Source: Candidatus Curtissbacteria bacterium (GTDB taxonomy: Bacteria > Patescibacteriota > Microgenomatia > Curtissbacterales > GWA2-41-24). From it: 47,158 bases of DNA. The stretch covers positions 1 to 47,158 of the forward strand of contig JACPEV010000001.1 in NCBI GenBank assembly GCA_016183325.1. Reading direction: 5' to 3'. Of this stretch, positions 1 through 7,054 are shown piece by piece (position 1 is the first letter of the stretch; every line of letters begins with the position of its first letter). The position numbers and the translations under genes are program-made. The notes under the pieces were generated by a model. It was given only the letters and a program-made list of their open reading frames with translations, did no database searches and was not told the DNA's origin.

Positions 1-198
1 GCAATTAGTTTTCTACTACAGGTTACACAGACAGACCGTTTTTTTAAAAGTTTCCATCTTAATTAAACGATAATTGAAGATTTATATTGTTACAAGTGGC
101 AAATCTACTGAAATTACCAACACATTAGTTTAATTACGCCGCAAATTTCCATTACCAATTTCCAGTTTCTAGTAACCAATTTCTAATATCTGATTTCT
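1..198. other. Non-coding left edge with short AT-rich direct repeats
   Basis: No credible reading frame is visible. Positions 130-195 hold loosely repeated words such as ccaatttc and ttctaat, a low-complexity pattern that also appears as the attgacaat words at 705-735. No promoter or terminator stands out. Confidence 0.4.
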
Positions 199-552
199 TC
201 ACCATGGTAGGCGGTTTCGGAGTTTGCTTAAAATGCCAAGTTTGTGTTTGACGGTAATTTGTTTCTCTTTATGTTTGACAAGTGCCCGTTTCATTCTCTC
301 AAATGCTTTGTCGATAGCCTTGTCCATTAATTCTTCGGTATCCAGAACTGACAAATTTTTGCCGGGAATATCAACTTCTATTTGACAATCATAATCTTGA
401 GTTTTTTCTCTATGGCTTTTTTGGGAGATTAAGCGAACTCTGATTTCTTTGATTTTGGGATGGAATTTGTTAAGTTTTGAAACTTTTTTCTTGGCATAAT
501 CTTCCATCTCGGGGAACTCTCTAAGATGGATGCCGGAGACGACGATATTCAT
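199..552 (-). CDS. hpf: Ribosome hibernation promoting factor (short HPF/YfiA type)
   Basis: A 117-residue S30AE-family protein. Family members bind the 30S decoding region and silence ribosomes during starvation or stress. The N-terminus (MNIVVSGIHL) and the following helix (EDYAKKKVSKLNKF) match the usual first strand and helix. The central strand (IEVDIPGKNLSV) and second helix (LMDKAIDKAFERMKRALVKHKEK) complete the small alpha/beta fold. It lacks the extra C-terminal dimerisation domain of long HPF and instead ends in a short basic tail. The ATG at 552 gives the family's normal N-terminus. It is divergent from ybaB, with a 123-bp inverted-repeat element between them. Confidence 0.93.
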   Translation of the reverse strand: MNIVVSGIHLREFPEMEDYAKKKVSKLNKFHPKIKEIRVRLISQKSHREKTQDYDCQIEVDIPGKNLSVLDTEELMDKAIDKAFERMKRALVKHKEKQITVKHKLGILSKLRNRLPW

Positions 553-570
553 CGGCTAATTAATTTTAGC

Positions 571-693
571 GTAAGAGTTCACCATTCTGATACGACTGTA
601 TTTTTCGAGCGTAAGCGAGAAGTCTAATCTGTTTGTAGTTCTCGGCTTTTAGCCTCGAACAATAATTACAACATCAGAATGGTGAGTAGTTAC
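571..693. repeat. 123-bp inverted-repeat element, copy 1
   Basis: The ends are inverted: TTCACCATTCTGAT at the left and ATCAGAATGGTGA at the right, bounded by GTAAG and GTTAC. Inside lies an imperfect hairpin made from TTCGAGCGTAAGCGAGAA and TTCTCGGCTTTTAGCCTCG. A near-identical copy lies at 11333-11456. Terminal inverted repeats, lack of coding capacity and two copies in intergenic positions fit a MITE-like or REP/BIME element. No target-site duplication was clear. Confidence 0.85.
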
Positions 694-748
694 ATTTTAG
701 CCTAACAATTGACATTTGACAATTGACAATTTACTATTTAGTTTTAGT

Positions 749-1039
749 ATGTTTGATAAGCTTCAACAATTAAAGGAACTGAAGAGGATGCGGGATGAGG
801 CGATGAGGATTCAGAAGGCCTTGGACGAGGAAGTGGTGGAGATTGACAAGCATGGGGTTCATGTTCGAGTGACATTGGCGCAAAGGTTTGTTTCAATTGA
901 GAGTAATGGTAAAAGTGATGATGACATTCGCGATGCAGTGAACGAAGCTGTAAAGGAAAGCCAGAAGCAGGCAGCCAAGAAAATGCAGGGGATGGTGGGA
1001 TTTGAAGGCTTAAAAGGTATGTTTGGAGGCGGGAGTTGA
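749..1039 (+). CDS. ybaB: YbaB/EbfC family nucleoid-associated DNA-binding protein
   Basis: A 96-residue protein starting MFDKLQQLKELKRMRDEAMRIQKAL, the N-terminal helix of YbaB/EbfC, followed by a beta-hairpin (VVEIDKHGVHVRV) and a C-terminal helix with KKMQGM. The family binds DNA as a dimer and is usually encoded just upstream of recR. Here recR lies 2.2 kb downstream, separated by a hypothetical gene, vapBC and rearranged DNA. A TTG start at 716 is possible but would add a non-family extension encoded in repeat-like attgacaat DNA, so the ATG at 749 is preferred. Its C-terminal glycine-rich tail is duplicated at 2635-2685. Confidence 0.93.
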   Translation: MFDKLQQLKELKRMRDEAMRIQKALDEEVVEIDKHGVHVRVTLAQRFVSIESNGKSDDDIRDAVNEAVKESQKQAAKKMQGMVGFEGLKGMFGGGS

Positions 1040-1076
1040 CTTTTGGGACAGAATTGGCCATGATGGAATTGTGGCC

Positions 1077-1595
1077 ATGGGAGTAGAAGCTCCGAGCGCT
1101 CGGCCGGATACGGTTGAGACTGTGCCAGGGATAGCCAGATTAGACGGGACTTTAGGATCCCGAGAGAATTTACAAGTTACTCCCAAGGATTCCCAGGGAA
1201 ATTTAATAAAGCGTATCGAAAGACTTATTGCTTCTGGTTATAGTTTTACCAACGGAACTTTTGAGCACTCAATAGTTGTCTGCCAAAATGGACAGAGTTT
1301 TTTTGATGTGGTTGTAAAGAAAGATTTAGATGGCAATACGACATATACAATCACTAGGAAAGACTATACACCTGGCCATCTTTCGTTACAGGAAATGAAG
1401 TATCAAATTGGGGCAGATGGATCGGCAAGTCCGACGGAGAGTTGGGTAAACCGTCTGGCTCCTCAACAAGCAATGTCTCAAGAACAACAAGAGCAATTTT
1501 CAAAGTCATTCAGAGGATCTAAAGTTGATGCTGGAGCCACCTGGAGCAGGTTTTGGGAGTCAGCTGGATTCGGTCGACAGCCAGAATGGAATTAA
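1077..1595 (+). CDS. Hypothetical protein
   Basis: A protein of about 172 residues from the ATG at 1077. A TTG at 1023 would extend it by 18 residues and overlap ybaB by 17 bp. No family is recognised. The middle (residues 60-100) reads like alternating beta strands (SIVVCQNGQSFFDVVVKKDLDGNTTYTITRKDY), followed by a polar Gln-rich stretch (QQAMSQEQQEQFSKSF). There is no signal peptide or membrane segment. It lies directly after ybaB in the same direction and may share its transcript. Its function cannot be stated. Confidence 0.7.
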   Translation: MGVEAPSARPDTVETVPGIARLDGTLGSRENLQVTPKDSQGNLIKRIERLIASGYSFTNGTFEHSIVVCQNGQSFFDVVVKKDLDGNTTYTITRKDYTPGHLSLQEMKYQIGADGSASPTESWVNRLAPQQAMSQEQQEQFSKSFRGSKVDAGATWSRFWESAGFGRQPEWN

Positions 1596-1635
1596 AACTC
1601 CTCTGATTACTTCTTCTATCCTTGACCTATTGAAA

Positions 1636-1655
1636 ATATACAGCATGCTGTATAT
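1636..1655. promoter_or_regulatory. 20-bp perfect palindrome, probable VapB operator
   Basis: ATATACAGCATGCTGTATAT is a perfect palindrome ending 11 bp before the antitoxin start at 1667. Ribbon-helix-helix antitoxins autoregulate by binding palindromes in this position. A related imperfect palindrome (TATACA...TGTATA) precedes the second vapBC at 30781-30797. Confidence 0.75.
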
Positions 1656-1666
1656 AATTAGAGTAT

Positions 1667-1939
1667 ATGATGAGAACGCAAATTTATCTTCCGGAGTACG
1701 AATATAAGAGGCTCAAAGATAGAGCAAAAGTACAAGACAAGACTTTTGCTCAGGTCATACGTGATCTATTAAGACTTGGACTTTCTGAGGAAAAAAGGCA
1801 AAGAGAAACTAAGAAGCCAAAGGCAAGCGGAGCACAATATCTTTTGCAGATGGCCAAAGAGGCTGAAAGATTGGGGTTTGAGGGGCCTCGTGATATGTCT
1901 ACTACTGTAGATGAAGTTATTTACGGGTTGAAAAAGTAG
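1667..1939 (+). CDS. vapB: Ribbon-helix-helix antitoxin (VapB-like)
   Basis: A 90-residue protein with an N-terminal RHH strand (MMRTQIYLPEYEYKRLKDRA) followed by two helices (TFAQVIRDLLRLGL), the CopG/RHH layout. The polar C-terminal half ends in a helix-forming TVDEVIYGLKK that would contact the toxin. It overlaps the PIN toxin start by one base, a standard vapBC arrangement. The start is either of two adjacent ATGs (1667, 1670). The palindrome at 1636-1655 is the likely autoregulatory site. Its N-terminus resembles the antitoxin at 30525-30770 (MIRTQIYIPE), so the two modules may be related. Confidence 0.88.
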   Translation: MMRTQIYLPEYEYKRLKDRAKVQDKTFAQVIRDLLRLGLSEEKRQRETKKPKASGAQYLLQMAKEAERLGFEGPRDMSTTVDEVIYGLKK

Positions 1940-2355
1940 TGCAAAATACAGTTTTTATTGATACTTCTGCTTTTGCCGCTATTTACAATAGGAAAGACCA
2001 ATATCACGAAGCCGCACAGAAAAAGTTGGCAGTTCTTGATCGCGGCGACCATCTGCTTGTAACTTCAAACTATATTGTAAACGAGACTCTGACACTTCTT
2101 TTGGCAAGGGAGGGCTTTGAACCGGCTTTTAAGTTTGGCAAGAGGGTTTTTGAAGGGAGACCAGATTTTCATATCAGGAGTCTTGACTGGCAAGATGATA
2201 TTTCCGCCTGGCAGATTTTTAAAAAGTACAATCGGGATAAGAAATGGAGTTTTGTTGATTGTACTAGTTACGCTTTAATGAAGGATATGGAAATCAAGAC
2301 TGTCTTCACCTTTGACAACCGTGATTTTCGCCAAATGGGTTTTAAAATATTATGA
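1939..2355 (+). CDS. vapC: PIN-domain ribonuclease toxin (VapC-like)
   Basis: A 138-residue PIN-domain protein. Acidic metal-binding positions are visible: FIDTSAF (D8 region), NETL (E about 48), FVDCTSYA (D about 104) and TFDNRDF (D about 122). VapC toxins cleave tRNA or rRNA unless held by VapB. The start is GTG at 1939, overlapping vapB. The stop codon overlaps the ATG of the truncated recR copy in an ATGA, so the module sits directly against that fragment. The insertion site lies within a former ybaB-recR neighbourhood. Confidence 0.9.
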   Translation: MQNTVFIDTSAFAAIYNRKDQYHEAAQKKLAVLDRGDHLLVTSNYIVNETLTLLLAREGFEPAFKFGKRVFEGRPDFHIRSLDWQDDISAWQIFKKYNRDKKWSFVDCTSYALMKDMEIKTVFTFDNRDFRQMGFKIL

Positions 2356-2633
2356 AAGTTCCCAAGAGTGTTGCAGCTTTAATCGAGGCGTTTGAGGCGT
2401 TGCCGGGGATTGGGCCAAAGACAGCGGCCAGGTTGACCTATTATCTTTTGCACGCACCGGATGCTTTGTCGCAAAAACTCTCCGACTCAACCCGTGATCT
2501 AAAAACAAAAACTAAGATTTGCTCCATTTGCCAAAACATTACCGAGATTGATCCTTGCGAAATTTGTGAAGATGAGACACGGGATCAGTCAACAATCTGT
2601 GTGGTTGAGGATCCTCTCGACGTTTGGGCAATA
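2352..2633 (+). pseudogene. recR: 5' fragment of recR (first copy, truncated)
   Basis: The first 94 codons are nearly the same as the intact recR at 3252: MKVPKSVAALIEAFEALPGI, the helix-hairpin-helix and the zinc cysteines (CSICQN, DPCEICED). Homology stops after VVEDPLDVWAI, at the start of the Toprim domain. It then joins a ybaB 3' end. Reading on in frame gives a 131-residue product whose last 37 residues are unrelated to RecR, so it lacks most of Toprim and is unlikely to work as RecR. Many differences from the intact copy are at third codon positions, so the duplication is old or the copies come from different strains. Confidence 0.88.
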
Positions 2634-2634
2634 G

Positions 2635-2685
2635 GGTATGGTTGGAATGGATGGCCTCAAGGGAATGTTCGGCGGCGGAAGTTGA
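2635..2685 (+). pseudogene. ybaB: 3' fragment of a ybaB copy
   Basis: Read in its own frame this encodes GMVGMDGLKGMFGGGS followed by a stop, matching the last residues of YbaB at about 992-1039 (GMVGFEGLKGMFGGGS). It begins within a base or two of where recR homology ends, so this is a clean recombination junction between recR and a second ybaB. Confidence 0.85.
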
Positions 2686-2687
2686 TT

Positions 2688-3128
2688 TTATTTAAATCCC
2701 AATTTCTCCAGAGTTATTCTGTGATTGAAGCCAATTTTTTTAGGTAATTTTTTAAAAAATTTAACTTCTGATGTCTGTTTTGTAGTTTTGATCCTAGACG
2801 AGTCGTTAATTTTAACAGCGTAAAGCAAGTCGACTGTATGTCCCCTTGGATCACCATCAAGATCATCAAACGCGCCCAATAAAGATAATTCTGGTTTTTT
2901 ATCCAGTTCTAGACCTAATTCATCTCTAGCTACTCTCTTTTGGCAGTCCGTTATTCTCTCGTTTTTTTGAATAAAACTACCAGGAAAGTGCCAAAATCCT
3001 TTAAATGGAGGAATATTTCTTTTAGTTAGCAACACTTGTCGCTTGTCGTCAATAATAAGAAGATTGATCGAAACTCTTGGTACTTTTTTAAATGTTTTGA
3101 GAAATTCTTTTTCAGACAATCTTTTCAT
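2688..3128 (-). CDS. NUDIX hydrolase resembling GDP-mannose mannosyl hydrolases
   Basis: A 146-residue NUDIX-fold protein. The box reads PGSFIQKNERITDCQKRVAR then DELGLEL, which departs from the canonical Gx5Ex7REUxEExGU in the way GDP-mannose mannosyl hydrolases (Gmm/NudD) do: the RE pair is RV and the first of the two later acidic residues is D. The start MKRLSEKEFLKTFKKVPRVS and KGFWHFPGS also resemble that subfamily. It lies on the opposite strand between the two recR copies, with its stop only 3 bp from the ybaB fragment. Substrate is inferred from similarity only. Confidence 0.82.
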   Translation of the reverse strand: MKRLSEKEFLKTFKKVPRVSINLLIIDDKRQVLLTKRNIPPFKGFWHFPGSFIQKNERITDCQKRVARDELGLELDKKPELSLLGAFDDLDGDPRGHTVDLLYAVKINDSSRIKTTKQTSEVKFFKKLPKKIGFNHRITLEKLGFK

Positions 3129-3155
3129 GACGAGATTATATCAAAACCTGCCTTT

Positions 3156-3229
3156 TGTCATTCTGGTAAGCGAATTCTGTTGCAGAATGAGCGCATCCAG
3201 AATCTGATTCTGGACAAGCCAGAATGACA
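3156..3229. repeat. 74-bp palindromic element
   Basis: Perfect 11-bp outer arms TGTCATTCTGG and CCAGAATGACA enclose further inverted words (TTCTGTTGCAGAA; TCCAGAATCTGATTCTGGA). It lies between the divergent nudix and recR genes and contains no plausible reading frame. Its nested design fits a MITE or REP-like element. Confidence 0.75.
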
Positions 3230-3238
3230 GAGGTTTGG

Positions 3239-3244
3239 TATACT
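3239..3244 (+). promoter_or_regulatory. -10 box (TATACT) of intact recR
   Basis: TATACT lies 7 bp before the recR ATG at 3252, so transcription would begin at or next to the start codon (leaderless mRNA). No good -35 hexamer is visible upstream, where the palindromic element ends. Confidence 0.45.
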
Positions 3245-3251
3245 TTTTGGT

Positions 3252-3899
3252 ATGAAAGTACCAAAGAGTGTGGCGAGTTTAATCGAGGCGTTTGAGGCGT
3301 TGCCGGGGATTGGGCCAAAAACGGCGGCAAGGTTAACGTACTATTTGCTTCATGCACCCGAGACTCTTTCTCAAAAACTCTCGGAAGCGACGCGGGATTT
3401 GAAATCGAAAACCAAGATTTGCTCGATCTGTCAAAATATTACGGAGGGTGATCCTTGTGAAATTTGTGATGATGAAAGCAGAGATAGATCGATAATTTGT
3501 GTGGTTGAGGACCCACTCGATGTTTGGGCGATCGAAAAATCTGGCAGTTTCAACGGACTCTATCATGTTTTGCACGGTGTAATTGCGCCGCTTGATAATA
3601 TCGGGCCGGAAGAACTGAGGATAAATGAACTTTTAGGGCGGTTAAAAAAATCCAGTTTGGACAAAGCAACTGGAGGTTCAACCTCTTTTGAGGTTGAACC
3701 TCAACAAGTCGAGGAGATAATCTTGGCGACAAACCCATCGATGGAAGGCGAGGCAACGGCGATGTATATTCAGAGACTAATCAAGCCTTTAAGAATCAAG
3801 ATTACCAGAATTGCGCGGGGAATCCCGATCGGAGCGGAGTTAGAATATGCGGATGAGGTGACCGTGCGCCGGGCACTGGAAGGAAGGATGGAACACTGA
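3252..3899 (+). CDS. recR: Recombination mediator protein RecR (intact copy)
   Basis: A 215-residue RecR. It has an N-terminal helix-hairpin-helix (LPGIGPKTAARL), a zinc finger (CSIC...CEIC), a Toprim domain (CVVEDPLDVWAIE; ILATNPSMEGEATAMYI) and the C-terminal Walker-B-like end (GAELEYADEVTVRRAL). RecR works with RecO and RecF in loading RecA at gaps. The protein has about 15 extra residues (KATGGSTSFEVEPQQ) between Toprim strands, encoded by a perfect inverted repeat at 3673-3702. It overlaps the next gene by one base. Confidence 0.95.
   Translation: MKVPKSVASLIEAFEALPGIGPKTAARLTYYLLHAPETLSQKLSEATRDLKSKTKICSICQNITEGDPCEICDDESRDRSIICVVEDPLDVWAIEKSGSFNGLYHVLHGVIAPLDNIGPEELRINELLGRLKKSSLDKATGGSTSFEVEPQQVEEIILATNPSMEGEATAMYIQRLIKPLRIKITRIARGIPIGAELEYADEVTVRRALEGRMEH
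3673..3702. repeat. Inverted repeat inserted in frame within recR
   Basis: GAGGTTCAACCTC, TTTT, then GAGGTTGAACCTC: 13-bp perfect arms, each arm itself palindromic around one central base. It is in frame and encodes part of a loop that ordinary RecR proteins lack. The repeat after pgl at 7008-7038 has the same architecture. Confidence 0.75.
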
Positions 3900-4246
3900 T
3901 GGGGGGAGAAAGAAATTTGTTAGGCAGGATGCCAGCCTTTTTGCAAGAGCTGATCAGTGGTTATTCATCCCGGTATGCTGACGACTTGCGAAAGGTCGTG
4001 CTTGGTAGAGGGGTGACTGAGGAATCGAGGGAGAGATTGAGAGAGGAGATGCTTGGCAAATTGTTTGTACCGATGCCAAACCCTATTGCAATGTCTGGCT
4101 TTGATTGGCCGATTGCTACCCAAGAACAGATAGAGGGATATAAAAATCGAATAAGGGAATTTGCAAGTTTAGATCAGCAAGAACAAGATCGTCGAATTCG
4201 AGAGTTTGCTATTGACGAAATTCAAAGGTTAGGCATCAGGCTTTAG
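3899..4246 (+). CDS. Hypothetical protein
   Basis: A 115-residue soluble, charged, mostly helical protein with no recognised family. Helices are suggested by ESRERLREEMLGKL and YKNRIREFASLDQQEQDRRI. The ATG at 3899 overlaps the recR stop by one base, so it is probably translated with recR. No membrane segment, signal peptide or cysteine motif is visible. Confidence 0.7.
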   Translation: MGGERNLLGRMPAFLQELISGYSSRYADDLRKVVLGRGVTEESRERLREEMLGKLFVPMPNPIAMSGFDWPIATQEQIEGYKNRIREFASLDQQEQDRRIREFAIDEIQRLGIRL

Positions 4247-4260
4247 CATAAACTTCACTT

Positions 4261-4290
4261 TTGCATCTTCAAGCTAAAACTGACTACAAT
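4261..4290 (+). promoter_or_regulatory. Probable leaderless promoter of the 4297 gene
   Basis: TTGCAT (4261-4266) and TACAAT (4285-4290) are spaced by 18 bp. The expected start point is about 7 bp after the -10, which is the A of the ATG at 4297, so the mRNA would have no leader. Confidence 0.5.
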
Positions 4291-4296
4291 TAATAC

Positions 4297-4827
4297 ATGG
4301 ATGATTCTGGTTCTGGTGGTGATATAACTGACGAAGTTGCTGGTATTGCGGCTGATGTGGCCAAAGGTCTAGGCGGGGGATTTAAGAAAATAGGCAAAAC
4401 GGCAGTTTCACAAATCACGGGCGCTAAAAATCAGCCCCTCCAAACTTCTCAGACTCCAAAATCATCGGGACCACCGGCCCAAAAGAAAGATTTTTCTTTA
4501 CTTTCCGAGATCAAAAAAGCTGGTCAGACAGTTGGAGCCCAAATTACCGGAGCAGCTCCACCATCGCCAATTGATCTAGGAAAGATGCAAAAGAAAGATC
4601 AAGAATTTTCCCAACAAGAAATTGAGGCCGTCAGAGCCAAAGTTCGGCAAATTTATCAAGAATACGCTGCTCGGAAAGCACAAGAGAGGAAGCAGGCAGA
4701 GATGGTTGAACAAAAGGAGCAAGAACAGAAAGGGCGCGAAATTGAGCAAATCAAAAGGGTTAAAGAACCAATCAGCCCACAAATTGCCAAGACGAGAGCA
4801 GAGATCAAGAATTACGGAGCAGAATAA
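4297..4827 (+). CDS. Hypothetical coiled-coil protein with duplicated QITGA motif
   Basis: A 176-residue low-complexity protein with no firm family assignment. Two related segments are visible, GKTAVSQITGAKNQP (about 31-46) and GQTVGAQITGAAPPS (about 76-90), separated by a Pro/Ser/Lys-rich linker. The C-terminal half (about 105-165) is strongly charged and likely coiled coil (IEAVRAKVRQIYQEYAARKA). It lies just upstream of cysS, separated by only 5 bp, so co-transcription is likely. Confidence 0.72.
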   Translation: MDDSGSGGDITDEVAGIAADVAKGLGGGFKKIGKTAVSQITGAKNQPLQTSQTPKSSGPPAQKKDFSLLSEIKKAGQTVGAQITGAAPPSPIDLGKMQKKDQEFSQQEIEAVRAKVRQIYQEYAARKAQERKQAEMVEQKEQEQKGREIEQIKRVKEPISPQIAKTRAEIKNYGAE

Positions 4828-4832
4828 ATAAG

Positions 4833-6212
4833 ATGTCACTTAAAATTTACAATTATCTTTCGCGCAAAGTTGAAGAATTTAGACCAATTTCAGAAACTGT
4901 CGGGATGTATACTTGTGGACCGACGGTTTATGACTATGTGCATATTGGGAACTGGCGGACATTTGTTTTTGAGGATTTGTTGAAACGAGTGCTGATTTTT
5001 AACAGTTACAAGGTGAAGCATGTGATGAACATTACGGATATTGACGACAAAATTATTAAAGCGTCTAGCGAGGCGCGTATAGCGTTTAGTGAAATAACTC
5101 AAAAATATGAGAAGGCCTTTTTCGAAGATTTAGAAAAGCTCAATATCTTAAAGGCCGATGTTTATCCAAGGGCGACTGAGCATATTACTCCAATGATTCG
5201 ATTGATTGGAGTGCTTTTGAAAAAAGGGATTGCGTATAGAGCCGAAGATGGGGTTTATTTTGCGGTTGCAAAATTTAAAGATTATGGGAAATTGTCACAA
5301 CTTGAGAAGAGGCAGCTCAAAATAGGTGCCAGGATTAGTGAAGACCTTTATGATAAAGAGAATTGGTCAGACTTCGCCCTTTGGAAATTTCCGCAGAGAA
5401 ACACCTCGAAGGTGGGCTCTGACTCCTTCGAGGTGAACAGAATTGAGCCGAGTTGGGATGCACCATTTGACAGAGGTAGACCCGGCTGGCATATTGAGTG
5501 CTCTAGCATGAGCATGAAATACTTAGGTGGAACCTTCGATATACATTGTGGAGGAGTGGATTTACTTTTTCCGCATCACGAAAATGAAATTGCGCAAAGT
5601 GAGGCGGCTACAGGTAAAAAGTTTGTCAACTTTTGGTTGGAAGGGGAACATTTATTGGTAGAGGGTGAAAAAATGGCAAAAAGTCTGGGAAACATATTTA
5701 CGTTGTCAGATTTGGCTAAACGAGGGGTTGAACCCCTAACTTTAAGATATTTGTTTTTGACTGCACATTATAGATCAAAGCTGAACTTTACTTGGAAATC
5801 TCTGGAGGCAGCCCAAAATGCTCTGAATAATCTGAGGGATCAGATTGCTGCTTGGGACGAGCCAAAAGTTGGCTGTGCGGGATTTGAGTATGATTTTCGG
5901 GAAGCAATTAATAACGATTTAGATATGCCAAAAGCCGTTGCTGTGATGTGGGAGATGGCAAAAAGTAGCTATCCGACATCGGCTAAGCGTCAATCTATTC
6001 TAGTAATGGATAAAGTTTTAGGATTAGGACTGGATGAAATTAAGAAGCAAGTATTACCAAAGAGGGCAGAGGAATTGATTGAGAAAAGAGAAGAATTAAG
6101 AAGAGCTGGTAAATTTGGGGAATCTGATAAGATCAGGAAACAACTGGCACAGATGGGAGTGCTAGTTGAGGATACTGCAAATGGTCCCAAGTGGAAGATC
6201 AGAAATAAGTGA
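4833..6212 (+). CDS. cysS: Cysteinyl-tRNA synthetase
   Basis: A 459-residue class I synthetase that charges tRNA-Cys. Motifs: MYTCGPTVYD (zinc cysteine), HIGN (HIGH signature), NITDIDDKII, the zinc site completed by WHIECSSM and the HHENEIAQSE segment, and EKMAKSLGN (KMSKS loop). The C-terminal DALR-type helical region and anticodon-binding tail end at KWKIRNK. Length is normal. An extra loop NTSKVGSDSFEVN (about residues 190-202), encoded by an inverted repeat, sits just before the conserved PSWDAPFDRGRPGWHIEC segment. Confidence 0.97.
   Translation: MSLKIYNYLSRKVEEFRPISETVGMYTCGPTVYDYVHIGNWRTFVFEDLLKRVLIFNSYKVKHVMNITDIDDKIIKASSEARIAFSEITQKYEKAFFEDLEKLNILKADVYPRATEHITPMIRLIGVLLKKGIAYRAEDGVYFAVAKFKDYGKLSQLEKRQLKIGARISEDLYDKENWSDFALWKFPQRNTSKVGSDSFEVNRIEPSWDAPFDRGRPGWHIECSSMSMKYLGGTFDIHCGGVDLLFPHHENEIAQSEAATGKKFVNFWLEGEHLLVEGEKMAKSLGNIFTLSDLAKRGVEPLTLRYLFLTAHYRSKLNFTWKSLEAAQNALNNLRDQIAAWDEPKVGCAGFEYDFREAINNDLDMPKAVAVMWEMAKSSYPTSAKRQSILVMDKVLGLGLDEIKKQVLPKRAEELIEKREELRRAGKFGESDKIRKQLAQMGVLVEDTANGPKWKIRNK
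5402..5435. repeat. Inverted repeat inside cysS
   Basis: CACCTCGAAGG and CCTTCGAGGTG form perfect 11-bp arms around a 12-nt loop. The stretch is in frame and encodes a short loop ahead of a conserved CysRS segment. The CTTCGAGG core resembles the ccttcga word of intergenic REP elements in this window. Confidence 0.65.
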
Positions 6213-6275
6213 TTTTGTCTCATAGCATAAACATCACAAATTCTGACATATCATAAAATGTGATGATTTTAGATT

Positions 6276-7007
6276 ATGATTGAACTTGTCAAAGTTAAAG
6301 ATCGAGATGAGGGAAATTTAAGGGCGCATGATTTTCTTAAGGAGGTAGTCGATGATCAGACGCTTCTGGCGCTTTCGGGTGGAACTTCCCCGGATTATCG
6401 AAAAATGATTGCGACCACGCAAGTCACTGAAATGAAAGCTGAGGACACTGAACAAAAAGCTGAAGGCACAAGTGGGGGGCAAGGCATTTTGCCGGGAGCA
6501 ATTTGTGTGGTGGATGAAAGATATGGTAAGCCGTATCACCAAAACAGTAATGAGTTGCTTTTAAAAAATGCCGGGATTATCGACTATTGCGATTTAAAGA
6601 ATATTGAATTTCATAAAATACTTGAGGGGAGAGGAATTGAGCAAACCGCCGAGGATTATGATCAGTTAATGTCTGAACTCTTTGTTAAATACCCTAAAAA
6701 GATAGGAGTGATGGGGATTGGAGCGAACTTGCATACAGCCGGACTGTTCCCTAAGGGCGAGTCGGTCAAAAGCGCAAAACTGGTCACCTTTGAAACTGTG
6801 GAAGATCAATTTCCACAAAGAATTTCTTTGACGCTGAAGGCATTTGGAGAGTTTGGCAATTTTATAATCTTTGCTTTTGGCGAAGAAAAAAAAGAGGCAT
6901 TAAGAAAGATGTTGGACGAGAAAGAAAATGACATGCAGAAATATCCGGCGATTTTCTTCCGTAAGGCCTTCGCAAAAAGCTGGCTCGTGACAGATATTGT
7001 TTTTTAA
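6276..7007 (+). CDS. pgl: 6-phosphogluconolactonase
   Basis: A 243-residue SIS-like lactonase hydrolysing 6-phosphogluconolactone to 6-phosphogluconate. Motifs LALSGGTSP, VVDERYG, HQNSNELL and GIGANLHTAGLFP match the phosphate-binding and catalytic regions of the Pgl/DevB family. There is a Lys/Glu/Thr-rich insert at about residues 48-68 (TEMKAEDTEQKAEGTSGG) with internal repetition. It lies 47 bp upstream of gnd in the same direction, with a strong inverted repeat between them. With zwf this completes the oxidative pentose phosphate branch. Confidence 0.9.
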   Translation: MIELVKVKDRDEGNLRAHDFLKEVVDDQTLLALSGGTSPDYRKMIATTQVTEMKAEDTEQKAEGTSGGQGILPGAICVVDERYGKPYHQNSNELLLKNAGIIDYCDLKNIEFHKILEGRGIEQTAEDYDQLMSELFVKYPKKIGVMGIGANLHTAGLFPKGESVKSAKLVTFETVEDQFPQRISLTLKAFGEFGNFIIFAFGEEKKEALRKMLDEKENDMQKYPAIFFRKAFAKSWLVTDIVF

Positions 7008-7038
7008 AAGGTCGGACCTTGAGTAAAGGTCCGACCTT
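7008..7038. repeat. Inverted repeat after pgl
   Basis: AAGGTCGGACCTT, GAGTA, AAGGTCCGACCTT: 13-bp perfect arms immediately after the pgl stop. There is no clear U-tract, so termination is possible but unproven. It has the same design as the repeat inside recR: self-palindromic arms with one central base inverted. Confidence 0.7.
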
Positions 7039-7054
7039 AAAGTAAGATTAATCT

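Noticed and set aside
744..1061. Open frame on the - strand over ybaB
   Set aside because: It is the shadow of ybaB, has no family features and covers the conserved YbaB codons.
5726..5741. GGGGTTGAACCCC in cysS as another inserted palindrome
   Set aside because: It encodes RGVEPLTLRYL, a conserved CysRS segment, so the palindrome is likely chance within native sequence.
4833..6212. HIGN instead of HIGH as an unusual CysRS active site
   Set aside because: HIGN is a common natural variant of the signature in bacterial cysteinyl-tRNA synthetases.
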